Source: Amaricoccus sp003258405
GTDB lineage: Bacteria; Pseudomonadota; Alphaproteobacteria; Rhodobacterales; Rhodobacteraceae
Length of the DNA stretch: 64,000 bases
Direction: 5' to 3'
NCBI RefSeq assembly: GCF_043226085.1
Contig: NZ_CP171225.1
Coordinates: 434,001-498,000 of the forward strand
A program made the position numbers and the translations under genes. Positions within the stretch are counted from its first letter, which is position 1, and every line of letters begins with the position of its first letter. Positions 9,397-18,298 of the stretch are shown piece after piece. The notes under the pieces are model-generated. The model was not told where the DNA came from. It did not search any database and saw only the letters and a list, made by a program, of their open reading frames with translations.

Positions 9397-9410
9397 TTGA
9401 TGCGGATCAA
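9397..9410. promoter_or_regulatory. perfect FNR/FnrL box in the cydD-nsrR divergent gap
   Basis: TTGAT-GCGG-ATCAA matches the FNR consensus TTGAT-N4-ATCAA at all ten defined positions. It is 53 bases upstream of the cydD ATG and 65 upstream of the divergent regulator. A CATTTT about 20 bases downstream toward cydD would place the box near -40, the usual activating position. Confidence 0.85.
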
Positions 9411-9474
9411 CGAGGGCGCGAAAGGCCGGGCTTATGCAGTCCCTCGACACAGGCATCAGAAGGCGGAACACGCA

Positions 9475-9990
9475 ATGCGTCTGACAATCAAGACCAACAT
9501 TGCCATGCGGACACTCATGTGCTGCGCAGTAAACCCCGGTGCGGCCCTGCGCAAGGCGGATATCGCGGCGACCTGCAACGCCTCCGAAAACCACCTCGCG
9601 CAGGTCATCAGTCTGCTGGGCAACGCCGGATTTCTCAAGACGCTGCGCGGTCGCAACGGCGGCGTCACCTTGGGCCGGCCGGCGGAGGAGATCAATGTCG
9701 GTGAGGTCTTCCGCACCCTCGAGCAGTCGGTACCGTTCATCGAGTGCTTCGATGCCGAGCGCAATGCCTGCCCGATCGCCGGTTGCTGCCGGCTGAAGAT
9801 GGCGCTCGCCAATGCGCTCAACGCCTTCTACGACTCGCTCGATGTGCTTACGCTGGCCGATCTCGTCACCGACAACTGCCAGCTCGAGGCGGTGCTCTCG
9901 ATGCCCGAGGCCTTCACCGCGACCTGCCGCACGCCCAACGCCTCTCCCGACCATCGGGCTCAGCCCACCCCGCCCGCGGCGGGCCTGTAG
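9475..9990 (+). CDS. nsrR: Rrf2-family regulator, NsrR-like (nitric-oxide sensing)
   Basis: 171 residues. The N-terminal winged helix matches the Rrf2 family (MRLTIKTNIAMRTLMYC-like start, then RGRNGGVTLGRP). Cys91, Cys99 and Cys104/105 in IECFDAERNACPIAGCCRLK match the spacing of the three cysteines that hold the Fe-S cluster in NsrR, followed by the family ending LTLADLV. NsrR represses NO-defence genes until its cluster is nitrosylated. Start at 9475 follows an aggcgga site. Divergence from the bd oxidase operon suggests that operon as a target. IscR/RirA-type function is less likely from the cysteine pattern. Confidence 0.78.
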   Translation: MRLTIKTNIAMRTLMCCAVNPGAALRKADIAATCNASENHLAQVISLLGNAGFLKTLRGRNGGVTLGRPAEEINVGEVFRTLEQSVPFIECFDAERNACPIAGCCRLKMALANALNAFYDSLDVLTLADLVTDNCQLEAVLSMPEAFTATCRTPNASPDHRAQPTPPAAGL

Positions 9991-10715
9991 CGCGCGACGA
10001 AATTCGCCAGGATCTTCGCCGGAGCCGCGACCGAGGCCGCACGGCATATCCCGGTGAGGCGCGCGGCATCTTCGGGTGGGAAATACCCCTTGTCGCGATA
10101 GACCCGGATGCGCAGCGCGAAGACATCGCCGTCGGCCTCGGGGTGAAACTGGGTTGCATAGACATTCCGCCGGTAGCGGATCATCTGGAACGGGCACGGA
10201 TCGGAGGCCAGCAGATGCACGCATCCCTCCGGCAGTGCCTGCACCGCCTCCTTGTGCCCGACGAGCGCATCGAAACGCGCCGGCATCCCGGCCAGCAGCG
10301 GGTCGGCGCGCCCCGCCTCCGTCATCCGGCAGGTCACCGGCCCGGCCCCCTCGCCAAAGCGGGCCTTGCTCACCTCCCCGCCCAGATGATGGGCGAGGAT
10401 GCCGATCCCGTAGCAGCAGCCGAGAAACGGGATGTCGGCCTGCGTGATCTTCGGCATGAGCCCGAGAATCGCGGCCTCGATCCGCGCCTCCGCCGGCGGT
10501 TTCGCCTCCGGCGCATCGCTGATGCAGCCCGGCCCCCCGCCGACGATCACCCCGGCGAACTCGGCGAGATCGAGCCCCTCGGGCAGCTCCTCCTGTTCGA
10601 GCCGCACCCGCTGCACCTCGTCGGGCGCGAGCCCGCCCTTGGCGAGAAAGGCGTCGAACTCGTTGTCGGAGACCTCCGCCTCGGGCCGGAGCTGGAGAAC
10701 GAGGAACCGTCTCAC
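9960..10715 (-). CDS. class I glutamine amidotransferase-like protein
   Basis: A 251-residue GATase1-fold protein. Nucleophile candidate Cys101 lies in LGCCYGIG and the paired histidine in QFHPEAD. The usual glutamine of GxCxGxQ is replaced by glycine (Gly105). Such stand-alone proteins resemble the GMP-synthase glutaminase domain; the real substrate is unknown. The GTG start at 10715 overlaps the bioB stop by four bases (GTGA), which implies coupling to bioB; an ATG at 10748 would overlap bioB further. Its 3' end overlaps convergent nsrR by 31 bases. Confidence 0.75.
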   Translation of the reverse strand: MRRFLVLQLRPEAEVSDNEFDAFLAKGGLAPDEVQRVRLEQEELPEGLDLAEFAGVIVGGGPGCISDAPEAKPPAEARIEAAILGLMPKITQADIPFLGCCYGIGILAHHLGGEVSKARFGEGAGPVTCRMTEAGRADPLLAGMPARFDALVGHKEAVQALPEGCVHLLASDPCPFQMIRYRRNVYATQFHPEADGDVFALRIRVYRDKGYFPPEDAARLTGICRAASVAAPAKILANFVARYRPAAGGVG

Positions 10716-11728
10716 CGCCCTGCCGCCTGCAGGGCGTCGCCCGGGCAAGGCGGGGCGCCGGCCGCGTCCGCCGGATCGGCCCGCCCCTCGGCCCGGATCC
10801 CCAGCCGCGCAAAGAGCTGCGCATCGCGGTCGGTGTCCGGGTTGCCGGCCGTCAGCAGCCGGTCGCCGACAAAGATCGAATTGGCACCGGCAAGGAAGCA
10901 GAGCGCCTGCATCTCGTCGGACATCGCGCTCCGGCCCGCCGAAAGGCGGACATGGGCGCGCGGCATCATGATGCGGGCCAGCGCGATCACCCGGACAAAG
11001 GCGATCGGGTCGATCGGCTCGGCATCCGCCAGCGGCGTGTCGGCCTGCGGCATCAGCATGTTGACCGGCACGCTGTCGGGCGGCTCGACAAGATTGGCGA
11101 GCGTCACCAGCATGTCGATGCGGTCATCGGCCTCCTCGCCCATGCCGAGGATGCCCCCCGAACAGACCTTGATCCCCGCCGCGCGCACCCGCTCCAGCGT
11201 GTCGATCCGCTCGGCAAAGCTCCGCGTCGTCACCACCTCGGGATAGAAGCGCTCCGAGGTGTCGATGTTGTGGTTGTAATAGTCGAGGCCCGCGCTGCGG
11301 AGCTGCGTCACCTGCCCGTCGCTCAGCATGCCCAGCGTCATGCAGGTCTCGAGCCCGAGCGCGCGCACCCCTTCGACCATGGCAACGATCGCCTCCATGT
11401 CACGGTCCTTCGGCTCCCGCCAGGCAGCACCCATGCAGTAGCGCGTCGCGCCCTCGTCCCGCGCCTTCCGCGCCTCCGCGATCACCCGCTCGACCTCGAT
11501 GAGCTTCGAGGCGGGCATCTGCGCGCCATTCCGCGCCGACTGCGCGCAATAGGCGCAATCCTCGGCGCAGCCCCCGGTCTTGATCGAGAGCAGCTTCGAC
11601 ATCTGCACGCGATTCGGATCGAAATGCGCGCGATGGACGGTCTGTGCCTCGAAAAGCAGATCCATGAAGGGCTTGTCGTGGATCTCCTGCGCGCGAGCGC
11701 GGGTCCAGGCGGTGGCGGGTTCAGTCAT
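10712..11728 (-). CDS. bioB: biotin synthase
   Basis: A 338-residue radical-SAM enzyme that inserts sulfur into dethiobiotin. The 4Fe-4S motif Cys54-Cys58-Cys61 (CAEDCAYC) and the downstream NHNIDTSERFYPEV and CSGGILGMGE blocks are typical. Other bio genes are not adjacent; the gene is coupled to the amidotransferase-like gene instead. No TTAT-N2-ATAA BioR-type palindrome was seen in the 142-base gap to divergent rimO. Confidence 0.96.
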   Translation of the reverse strand: MTEPATAWTRARAQEIHDKPFMDLLFEAQTVHRAHFDPNRVQMSKLLSIKTGGCAEDCAYCAQSARNGAQMPASKLIEVERVIAEARKARDEGATRYCMGAAWREPKDRDMEAIVAMVEGVRALGLETCMTLGMLSDGQVTQLRSAGLDYYNHNIDTSERFYPEVVTTRSFAERIDTLERVRAAGIKVCSGGILGMGEEADDRIDMLVTLANLVEPPDSVPVNMLMPQADTPLADAEPIDPIAFVRVIALARIMMPRAHVRLSAGRSAMSDEMQALCFLAGANSIFVGDRLLTAGNPDTDRDAQLFARLGIRAEGRADPADAAGAPPCPGDALQAAGR

Positions 11729-11870
11729 TGCAGCAGCGAACTCTTTGTTTTCCTGAAATCGGCGCGGCCACTCTGCGTCATACCGGCCACCAGCTCAAGG
11801 CGATCCCGCCCCGGGTGCGCCCGCACTTTCCCGTTCCGCTTGGGGCGGTTTTGGGCTATTGGCCCGGCCC

Positions 11871-13256
11871 ATGGCCCAGAACCCTCCCGATCTCCGCCCG
11901 GACCTCGCGCCCGCGGCGCGCCTGCCCGATGAAGCCCGTCCCGGACAGCCCCGGATCGGCATGGTCTCGCTCGGCTGCCCCAAGGCGCTGGTCGACAGCG
12001 AACGCATCCTCACCCGCCTGCGCGCCGAGGGCTACGCCATCTCGCCCGACTATGCCGGGGCGGATGCGGTCATCGTCAACACCTGCGGCTTTCTCGACAG
12101 CGCCAAGGCCGAGAGCCTCGAGGCGATCGGCGAGGCGCTGAAGGAGAACGGCCGCGTGCTCGTCACCGGCTGTCTCGGCGCCGAGGAGGAATACATCCGC
12201 GGCACGCATCCCTCCGTGCTCGCCGTCACCGGCCCGCACCAGTACGAGGCCGTGCTCGACGCGGTGCACACCGCCGTGCCCCCCGCGCCCGATCCCTTCG
12301 TGGACCTCCTGCCCGCCACCGGCGTTCGCCTCACCCCGCGCCACTACAGCTATCTCAAGATCTCCGAGGGCTGTAACCACAAGTGCAAGTTCTGCATCAT
12401 TCCGGACATGCGCGGAAAGCTGGTCTCGCGCCCGGTTCATGCCGTGCTGCGCGAGGCCGAGAAGCTGGTGGAGGCCGGCGTCCGCGAGCTCCTCGTCATC
12501 AGCCAGGACACCTCCGCCTACGGGCTCGACCGCCGCCATGACACCCACCCGTGGAAGGGCCGGGAGGTCCGCACCCACCTCACCGAGCTGGCCCGCGAGC
12601 TTGGTCAGCTCGGCGCCTGGGTCCGGCTCCACTATGTCTACCCCTACCCCCATGTGCGCGACCTGATCCCGCTCATGGCCGGGGGCGGCATCCTGCCCTA
12701 TCTCGACATCCCCTTCCAGCACAGCCATCCGGACGTGCTCCGGCGCATGGCCCGCCCGGCGGCATCCGCGAAGACCCTCGACGAGATCGCCCGCTGGCGC
12801 GCCGACTGCCCCGAGATCACGCTGCGCTCCACCTTTATCGTGGGCTTCCCCGGCGAGACGGAGGCCGAGTTCCAGCACCTGCTCGACTGGCTCGACGAGG
12901 CCCAGCTCGACCGCGTCGGCTGCTTCCAGTACGAGAACGTCGCCGGAGCCCGCGCCAACGCCCTGCCCGATCACGTGGCCCCGGAGGTCAAGCAGGAGCG
13001 CTGGGAGCGGTTCATGGAGAAGGCCCAGGCGATCAGCGCGGCGAAGCTCGCCGCCAAGGTAGGCCGCACCCTCGAGGTGATCGTCGACGAGGTCGATGAC
13101 GAGGCCGCAACCTGCCGCACCAAGGCGGATGCGCCCGAGATCGACGGCAACCTCTTCATCGACGAGGATTTCGAGGGCCTGAGCCCCGGCGACATCCTCA
13201 CCGTCGAGGTCGAGGAAGCCTCCGAATACGACCTCTGGGGGCGCATCCCGGCCTGA
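11871..13256 (+). CDS. rimO: ribosomal protein S12 methylthiotransferase RimO
   Basis: A 461-residue radical-SAM methylthiotransferase modifying the conserved aspartate of ribosomal protein S12. The N-terminal cluster cysteines are Cys36, Cys72 and Cys101; the radical-SAM motif is Cys168-Cys172-Cys175 in EGCNHKCKFCIIP, which separates RimO from MiaB. A C-terminal TRAM domain follows. ATG at 11871 is preferred over an in-frame TTG at 11859. Confidence 0.95.
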   Translation: MAQNPPDLRPDLAPAARLPDEARPGQPRIGMVSLGCPKALVDSERILTRLRAEGYAISPDYAGADAVIVNTCGFLDSAKAESLEAIGEALKENGRVLVTGCLGAEEEYIRGTHPSVLAVTGPHQYEAVLDAVHTAVPPAPDPFVDLLPATGVRLTPRHYSYLKISEGCNHKCKFCIIPDMRGKLVSRPVHAVLREAEKLVEAGVRELLVISQDTSAYGLDRRHDTHPWKGREVRTHLTELARELGQLGAWVRLHYVYPYPHVRDLIPLMAGGGILPYLDIPFQHSHPDVLRRMARPAASAKTLDEIARWRADCPEITLRSTFIVGFPGETEAEFQHLLDWLDEAQLDRVGCFQYENVAGARANALPDHVAPEVKQERWERFMEKAQAISAAKLAAKVGRTLEVIVDEVDDEAATCRTKADAPEIDGNLFIDEDFEGLSPGDILTVEVEEASEYDLWGRIPA

Positions 13257-13285
13257 CGCCGGGAGGGACTGCCGACCGGGCGGGC

Positions 13286-13320
13286 GGCCCCCCTCCGAGC
13301 GCCCCCACGTGCGGGGGGCC
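13286..13320 (+). terminator. possible terminator after rimO
   Basis: Arms ggcccccc (13286-13293) and ggggggcc (13313-13320) are perfectly complementary and lie 30 bases after the rimO stop. There is no T-run behind the stem. Confidence 0.4.
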
Positions 13321-13416
13321 AGTTCACGCTTCAGAAGCCCCGATCGCCGCGCTATAGATCCCGGGATACCGGTCCAAATCGCAATCCGCATGAGGCCTGT
13401 CGTTCCGGAGCGCCGC

Positions 13417-14805
13417 ATGCCCGATCCTGGCGTTGAGCGAATGCGCATATCCCTGCACGAGAGACGTCTCCGGGGTCGCCTCCCCGCCGCCCTGGGCGCC
13501 CTGCTGAGCGCCCTGCCCGTCATCTGCGCCGCCGCGGAGTTCGAGACGCCGCCGGTCCTTGACGCCCTGGACCTCGCGGGCGGCATCCCCCTCGTCGGCG
13601 AGAACTACACCATCGCCGGGGCCGTCCCCACGGACGGGTTCATGGCAACCTTCACCATATCCTCACCCTTCGGCACCTTCACCGCGTCGGGCCCGGGCAT
13701 GCTTGCGGTGCGCGTCGATGACATCCGCGCGCTCGCAGCCCTCGAAGAGGTGCGGAACGACGAGCAGTTCCAGACGGCGGCTGCGGAAACCGCGAGGAGC
13801 ACTGCCGGGGGGCTGCGCACCCTCGCGACCCATCCCAAGGAGACGCTCGAAGGCGTGCCGGAGGGTGTGGGGCGGTTCTTCAACCGGACCAGCCGCTCGG
13901 TCAGGACCGGCCTCCAGAAACTCGACGATGTCCGCCACGGGAACGCTCCGGGTGCCGCGGGCGCACCCGCCTCCCAGCTGCCTGGCGGATCGGATGCGCC
14001 TGCCGCGGCCGCGCCTTCGGGCTCCCTGCCCGGAGCGATCGCCCGCGCCGGAGGCGGCGTTGCGGCGAACATTCTCGGCTATGACGATCAGCGCCGCCGT
14101 CTTGCCAAGGAGCTGGCGGTCGATCCCTACACCACCAATCCCGTGCTGGCGGCGGCGCTCGACGACGTCAGCTGGGCCGCCTTCGCCGGCGGGCTCGGGT
14201 TCAACATCGTCACCAGCATGATCCCCGGCGGCGCGCTCATTTCGGCCACCTCGACCATGACGGACTGGGTCTGGGACACGCCGCCGGGCGATCTGCGCGT
14301 CGAGATCGAAAAGGCCCTGCTTGCCGCGGGCGCCAGCCGCGAGGAGACCGACCGGCTGCTGCGCAGTGCCCTCTACCCGCTCAGCGCGCAGGCGGTGCTG
14401 GCCTCGAGCTTGCGGGCGCTTGACGGCGTCGCGGGGCGGGCGGGCGTGCTCCCGCTGGCGCTCAGCGCCGGCTCCGAAGGCCAGGCCCGCTTCGTGGTCC
14501 AGTCGCTGGAAATGCTGAAGCGCTATCATCTCGAGCGGGAGGTGCTCGTCGAGATCGTCGTCGACGGGATTGCCTTCGGCAGGACAGGCAGCGGCGCGGT
14601 CGTCATCCTGGCGCCGGTGGATTATCTCAGCTGGACTGAGCGGCTCGACGCCTTCCTGTCCCGCTTCGACGGGGATGCCGCCACGTCCCACAACCTCGTT
14701 CTGGCGGGCCGGGTCTCGGATCAGGCGCGCGCGGCGCTCGAACGCCGCGGCTGGACCGTGGAAGAGGAGAGCGTGCTGGGTCCGATCGAATATCCGGTGC
14801 GTTGA
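13417..14805 (+). CDS. secreted protein of unknown function
   Basis: 462 residues with a basic N-terminus (HERRLRGR), a hydrophobic stretch and a likely cleavage at AAA|EF, so it is probably periplasmic or outer-membrane associated. A Pro/Ala-rich linker sits near residue 190, followed by a region rich in short Ala/Gly helices around GAFAGGLGFN and SMIPGGALISATSTMTDW. I recognise no family. The start at 13417 has a ggag six bases upstream; ATG at 13441 would give a shorter, more standard signal peptide. It stands alone between rimO and a convergent surface-protein gene. Confidence 0.65.
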   Translation: MPDPGVERMRISLHERRLRGRLPAALGALLSALPVICAAAEFETPPVLDALDLAGGIPLVGENYTIAGAVPTDGFMATFTISSPFGTFTASGPGMLAVRVDDIRALAALEEVRNDEQFQTAAAETARSTAGGLRTLATHPKETLEGVPEGVGRFFNRTSRSVRTGLQKLDDVRHGNAPGAAGAPASQLPGGSDAPAAAAPSGSLPGAIARAGGGVAANILGYDDQRRRLAKELAVDPYTTNPVLAAALDDVSWAAFAGGLGFNIVTSMIPGGALISATSTMTDWVWDTPPGDLRVEIEKALLAAGASREETDRLLRSALYPLSAQAVLASSLRALDGVAGRAGVLPLALSAGSEGQARFVVQSLEMLKRYHLEREVLVEIVVDGIAFGRTGSGAVVILAPVDYLSWTERLDAFLSRFDGDAATSHNLVLAGRVSDQARAALERRGWTVEEESVLGPIEYPVR

Positions 14806-14914
14806 GCCCCGCGGCGCGGGGGGCTGTACCCCTTCCGCCGGCGGCGTCTGCAAGTCCCCATCGTCCCGCCCGCCCTCGCGCGACCAGCCAGAAGGCGACG
14901 GGCAAGGCCCTCCG

Positions 14915-15757
14915 TCAGGCGGCGCGGCGCTTGCGGCCGGCCCCGACGAGCGCGAGCGCTCCGATGCCGCCTGCAAGCAGCGCGAGCGGTGCGGGCAGCG
15001 GGATGGCCGCCACGTAGTCCGCGGGATCGTAGGTCCGGAAACTGCCCGGCGGCTGCGCGAGGCCCGCCGCCGTCCGCTCCGCCACCAGGGCGGCATAGCG
15101 GCCGGCATCGTCCCGGATCCAGGTGCCGCCGCCCTCGCTCCGCAGGATCGTCTGCCAGATCCCGGGCGAGCCGGAGCTGCCTTCGCGGTAGCAGGTGCCG
15201 TCCCCGCTTGCCCAGGAACCGCAGGCCAGCCCCTCATAGGCGTCGCTTCCGGGCGCATAGCCCGAGGCCGCGAGCACCGCCTCCCGGATCGCGTCGTCGC
15301 GGAAGCCGTTGGCATCCTCGAAATAATAGAGATCCCGCCCGCCGCCGACCTCGAAGAGCTCGGAAACGCTCGTGGAAATGGCGTAATCCGCCTGAAAGTT
15401 CCACGCTGTCAGCGCACCGTCGGCATCGAAACTGAGGCTGTAGCGCGCCGGCAGATCCGTCTCCCCCGTCCCGAGCGCGAAATCATACTCGACCACTGCC
15501 TCGGCATTGAGCGTGCTGTCCGGTCCGGCATCGGGGCCGGCCTGGAAGCGGACCTCGAGGTTTTCGAGCGCGGTGCCCGGCGCCAGCCGGTCGGTGTCGA
15601 TCCTGAGATGTCCGGTGTTGAAGAGCGGCTGGTCCGGGGCGTTGGAGAGGAAGGCGGGCCCACCGACATAATAGTAATCGACCGTGACCGCGCTGGCCAA
15701 GCTCGTACCGCCGGTCAGAAGCAATCCCGCAAGCAGCGGACGTGCGCCATAAATCAT
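14915..15757 (-). CDS. VPLPA-CTERM sorting domain protein (cell surface/exported)
   Basis: 280 residues: signal peptide at the start (GLLLTGGTSLASA), a mostly beta-type middle, then IPLPAPLALLAGGIGALALVG and a GRKRRAA tail. That tripartite end (PLPA motif, helix, basic tail) is the VPLPA-CTERM sorting signal common in Rhodobacterales and thought to be processed by an exosortase-type enzyme; no exosortase is in this window. A ggagga ribosome site fixes the start at 15757. Function of the exported domain is unknown. Confidence 0.82.
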   Translation of the reverse strand: MIYGARPLLAGLLLTGGTSLASAVTVDYYYVGGPAFLSNAPDQPLFNTGHLRIDTDRLAPGTALENLEVRFQAGPDAGPDSTLNAEAVVEYDFALGTGETDLPARYSLSFDADGALTAWNFQADYAISTSVSELFEVGGGRDLYYFEDANGFRDDAIREAVLAASGYAPGSDAYEGLACGSWASGDGTCYREGSSGSPGIWQTILRSEGGGTWIRDDAGRYAALVAERTAAGLAQPPGSFRTYDPADYVAAIPLPAPLALLAGGIGALALVGAGRKRRAA

Positions 15758-16091
15758 TTCTTCCTCCAAAATTCTTCTTTCGAATTGCTTGAAGGAAAGC
15801 CTAGCCCGGAGACGGGTTGATCGCAACACGTGTGGCAACGGCAGTGGCGTGCCGACGTGAAGCGGCCCGGCCAGGCCCCTTTCGGCCGTGTCACGGCTAT
15901 GTTTGCGGTGTTGCTGCGGGGAAAAGCCGCTCGGGCCTTTTCCGGAAAAGCCTGAAACCGCCCCGGCCCCGATCCGGGCTGGTGCGGTGTCATGTGATGG
16001 GTCAGGTCAAAGGATTGCGGCCTGCGCGGCACGCGCCATCGCCTGCCGGAGTGTGGAGCCTGCTCCCTGCGGGCTCCACACTCCGGCCTCG
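15758..16091. other. 334-base gap between two minus-strand genes
   Basis: It holds the leader of the VPLPA-CTERM gene and the long hairpin at 16046-16086. No convincing gene was seen. Confidence 0.5.
16046..16086 (-). terminator. 15-bp perfect hairpin directly after the 16092-16646 gene
   Basis: ccggagtgtggagcc (16046-16060) pairs with its exact complement at 16072-16086 around an 11-base loop. It begins five bases after the stop of the minus-strand gene. A T-run is absent, so it may end or protect the transcript rather than being a classic intrinsic terminator. Confidence 0.6.
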
Positions 16092-16646
16092 TCACACCCC
16101 TCGCGTCGTAGCGCCGTTCGCGCGCAGCCGGTCGGCTGCCTGGATCAGCGCCTGTGCCTCCCACATGCCGAACTCCGGCAGGTGCACCTCATCTCCCCCA
16201 CCGGGCAGCGCCTCGCGCAGCGCGCCCGGATCGAGCCGCCGCCCCTGCAGCCGCTCGGCCTCGAACCGGTGAAGCTGGAGCACGCAGAGCCGCATCACCT
16301 GCGGCGAGATCCGCCCCTCCCGCATCGAGGCGGCCTTCTCGACGATGCGGTCGCGAAGCCGGGAACTGCGGGCGGCCTCGCTCTCCGCCGCCTCCCCGGC
16401 TCCAGCCGACACGGCCCAGCCGGCGTTCCACATCGCCTCCTTGACCCTGTCCTCCGCCTCCAGAAACGCTATCCGGGCCTGCGGCGTGCGCAGAACCGCC
16501 AGACGGTTCCCCCGCGCATCCGGCGTGATCCCGGCCTCGGCCAGCACCACGCAGATTTCCGGGTCCTCGAAAAGGTCCTCCGGAAACACGGGCACGAAGT
16601 CGAACGCGAAATCCCGCTCGACATGGGTGCAAAAGTGCTTCGCCAT
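16092..16646 (-). CDS. hypothetical cytoplasmic protein
   Basis: 184 residues, no signal peptide or membrane helix. Charged, mostly helical; the C-terminal half (DRIVEKAASMREGRISPQVMRLCVLQLHRFEAERLQG) could form long helices. I do not recognise a family. Start at 16646 (MAKHFCTHVERD) has a gggcgg upstream; in-frame starts further upstream run into an A+T-rich promoter-like stretch. A strong hairpin abuts its stop. It sits alone between the VPLPA-CTERM gene and the M32 peptidase. Confidence 0.65.
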   Translation of the reverse strand: MAKHFCTHVERDFAFDFVPVFPEDLFEDPEICVVLAEAGITPDARGNRLAVLRTPQARIAFLEAEDRVKEAMWNAGWAVSAGAGEAAESEAARSSRLRDRIVEKAASMREGRISPQVMRLCVLQLHRFEAERLQGRRLDPGALREALPGGGDEVHLPEFGMWEAQALIQAADRLRANGATTRGV

Positions 16647-16783
16647 TTTTCCGCCCTTTCCAACCATCTCCTGTCGAACGGACGGACTATGCGCGAACAG
16701 GGTGAACAAATGGTGTCCACCCAGCCTGAATCTGAAAAATACTGTGTATAAATAGCCTGTTAACGTCTGGCGTTGCAGCGCGC

Positions 16784-18298
16784 TCACACCCCGTGGAGCG
16801 CGCCGTACTTCTCCTCGAGATAGGCCAGCAGCGGCGCCTCCGTCGGGGCATGGCCCACCGCCGAGGTGACGAGCTCCACCGGGCCGAGCAGCCGCCCGCG
16901 CCGGTGGATCTTCTCGCGCAGCCAGCCGAGCACCGGCGCGAGATCTCCGGCCGCGAGGCTCGCGTCGAGATCGGGCAGATCACGGCGAAGCGCAGCATGA
17001 AGCTCGCCGGCATAGATGTTGCCGAGCGTGTAGGTCGGGAAATAGCCGAAGAGCCCCGCCGCCCAGTGCACGTCCTGCATGCAGCCCCGCGCCGCATCCG
17101 GCACCTCGATCCCGAAATCGGCGCGAAACCGCGCGTTCCACGCCTCCGGCAGATCCCGTACCGCCAGCGCGCCCGAGATCAGCGCCCGCTCGAGATCGAA
17201 GCGCATCATGATGTGGAGGTTGTAATGCACCTCGTCGGCCTCGGTGCGGATGAGCCCGGTCTCCACCGCATTGACCGCCCGGTAGAGCGCCTCCGGGTCG
17301 GCGGCGCCGGGATCACCGAAAGCCTCCGCCATCGCCGGATGCAACCAGGTGCAGAACGCCCGGCTCCGGCCCAGCTGATTCTCGAAAAGCCGCGACTGGC
17401 TCTCGTGAATTCCCATCGAGGCATGTGAGCCGGCGGGCAGAAAGACCTGATCCGGATCGAGATTCTGCTCGTAGACCGCGTGCCCGACCTCATGGACCGT
17501 CGAGTAGAGACATTCGCGCGGATCCTCGGTATCGATCCGCGTGGTGATCCGCACATCGCCGCCCGAGCCCGAGCTCGAGGGATGCGCCGCGAGGTCGAGC
17601 CGCCCCGCCGCCCAGTCATAGCCGAAGACACAGCCGAGCCGCCGGGCGAGCGCCATCTGGCCTGCACCGGGAAAGCTGCCGGACAGCCGCGCGGGCGGCG
17701 CGCCCTTCGCCGCAATCCGCGCCCGGAGATCGACGAGACCGGCGCGCAGGCGTCCGAAGACCACCTCGATCTCGGCCGCGGTGATGCCGGACTCGTATTC
17801 CGCGAGCAGCGCGTCATAGGGCGCCTCGCCCGGTTCGGCGAGACAGTCCGCCTCGCTGCGCTTGAGCGCGACCAGCCGCTCGAGCGCCGGCAGGAAGGCC
17901 GCGAGATCGGATCCGGGCCGGGCCGCCTCCCAGACCATCTGCACCTCCGCCGAGACCCGTGCGAGCTCGCCCGCGAGCTTCGAGGGGATGCGCACCGCCC
18001 GGCCATGCAGCCTGCGGGCCTCCGCCACATTGACCGCGATCGCGCCGGAAGGCGGGCCATCGGCCTCGATCGCCGCGATCCAGCCCTCGATGCGCGGATC
18101 GATCGCGAGCGCATGCAGCGCCGAGGCCACCGCCCCGGCCTGCGCCGCCCGCTGCGCCGCGCCTTTCGGCGGCATCTGCGTCTCCTGATCCCAGTTCAGG
18201 AGGCCCGCGACCTGCTCGAGCGCGCCCATGCGCGCCAGATGGTCGGTGAGGTCGTCATAGGCTGCGGTGTCGGTCATGGCCGTTCCGGTTCCCTCCAT
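16784..18298 (-). CDS. M32-family metallo-carboxypeptidase (thermostable carboxypeptidase 1 type)
   Basis: A 504-residue cytosolic zinc carboxypeptidase. The zinc motif HEVGH in the STVHEVGHAVYEQNL block and the downstream HESQSRLFENQLGRS block with the third ligand are intact. The N-terminal LLNWDQETQMPPKGAAQRA is also a family hallmark. Its ATG follows the stop of the alpha-glucosidase directly (TGAATG), so the two are one transcript; ATG at 18277 is a possible alternative with ggaggg further upstream. Confidence 0.93.
   Translation of the reverse strand: MEGTGTAMTDTAAYDDLTDHLARMGALEQVAGLLNWDQETQMPPKGAAQRAAQAGAVASALHALAIDPRIEGWIAAIEADGPPSGAIAVNVAEARRLHGRAVRIPSKLAGELARVSAEVQMVWEAARPGSDLAAFLPALERLVALKRSEADCLAEPGEAPYDALLAEYESGITAAEIEVVFGRLRAGLVDLRARIAAKGAPPARLSGSFPGAGQMALARRLGCVFGYDWAAGRLDLAAHPSSSGSGGDVRITTRIDTEDPRECLYSTVHEVGHAVYEQNLDPDQVFLPAGSHASMGIHESQSRLFENQLGRSRAFCTWLHPAMAEAFGDPGAADPEALYRAVNAVETGLIRTEADEVHYNLHIMMRFDLERALISGALAVRDLPEAWNARFRADFGIEVPDAARGCMQDVHWAAGLFGYFPTYTLGNIYAGELHAALRRDLPDLDASLAAGDLAPVLGWLREKIHRRGRLLGPVELVTSAVGHAPTEAPLLAYLEEKYGALHGV

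Noticed and set aside
11729..11870. BioR operator between bioB and rimO
   Set aside because: No TTAT-N2-ATAA palindrome is present.
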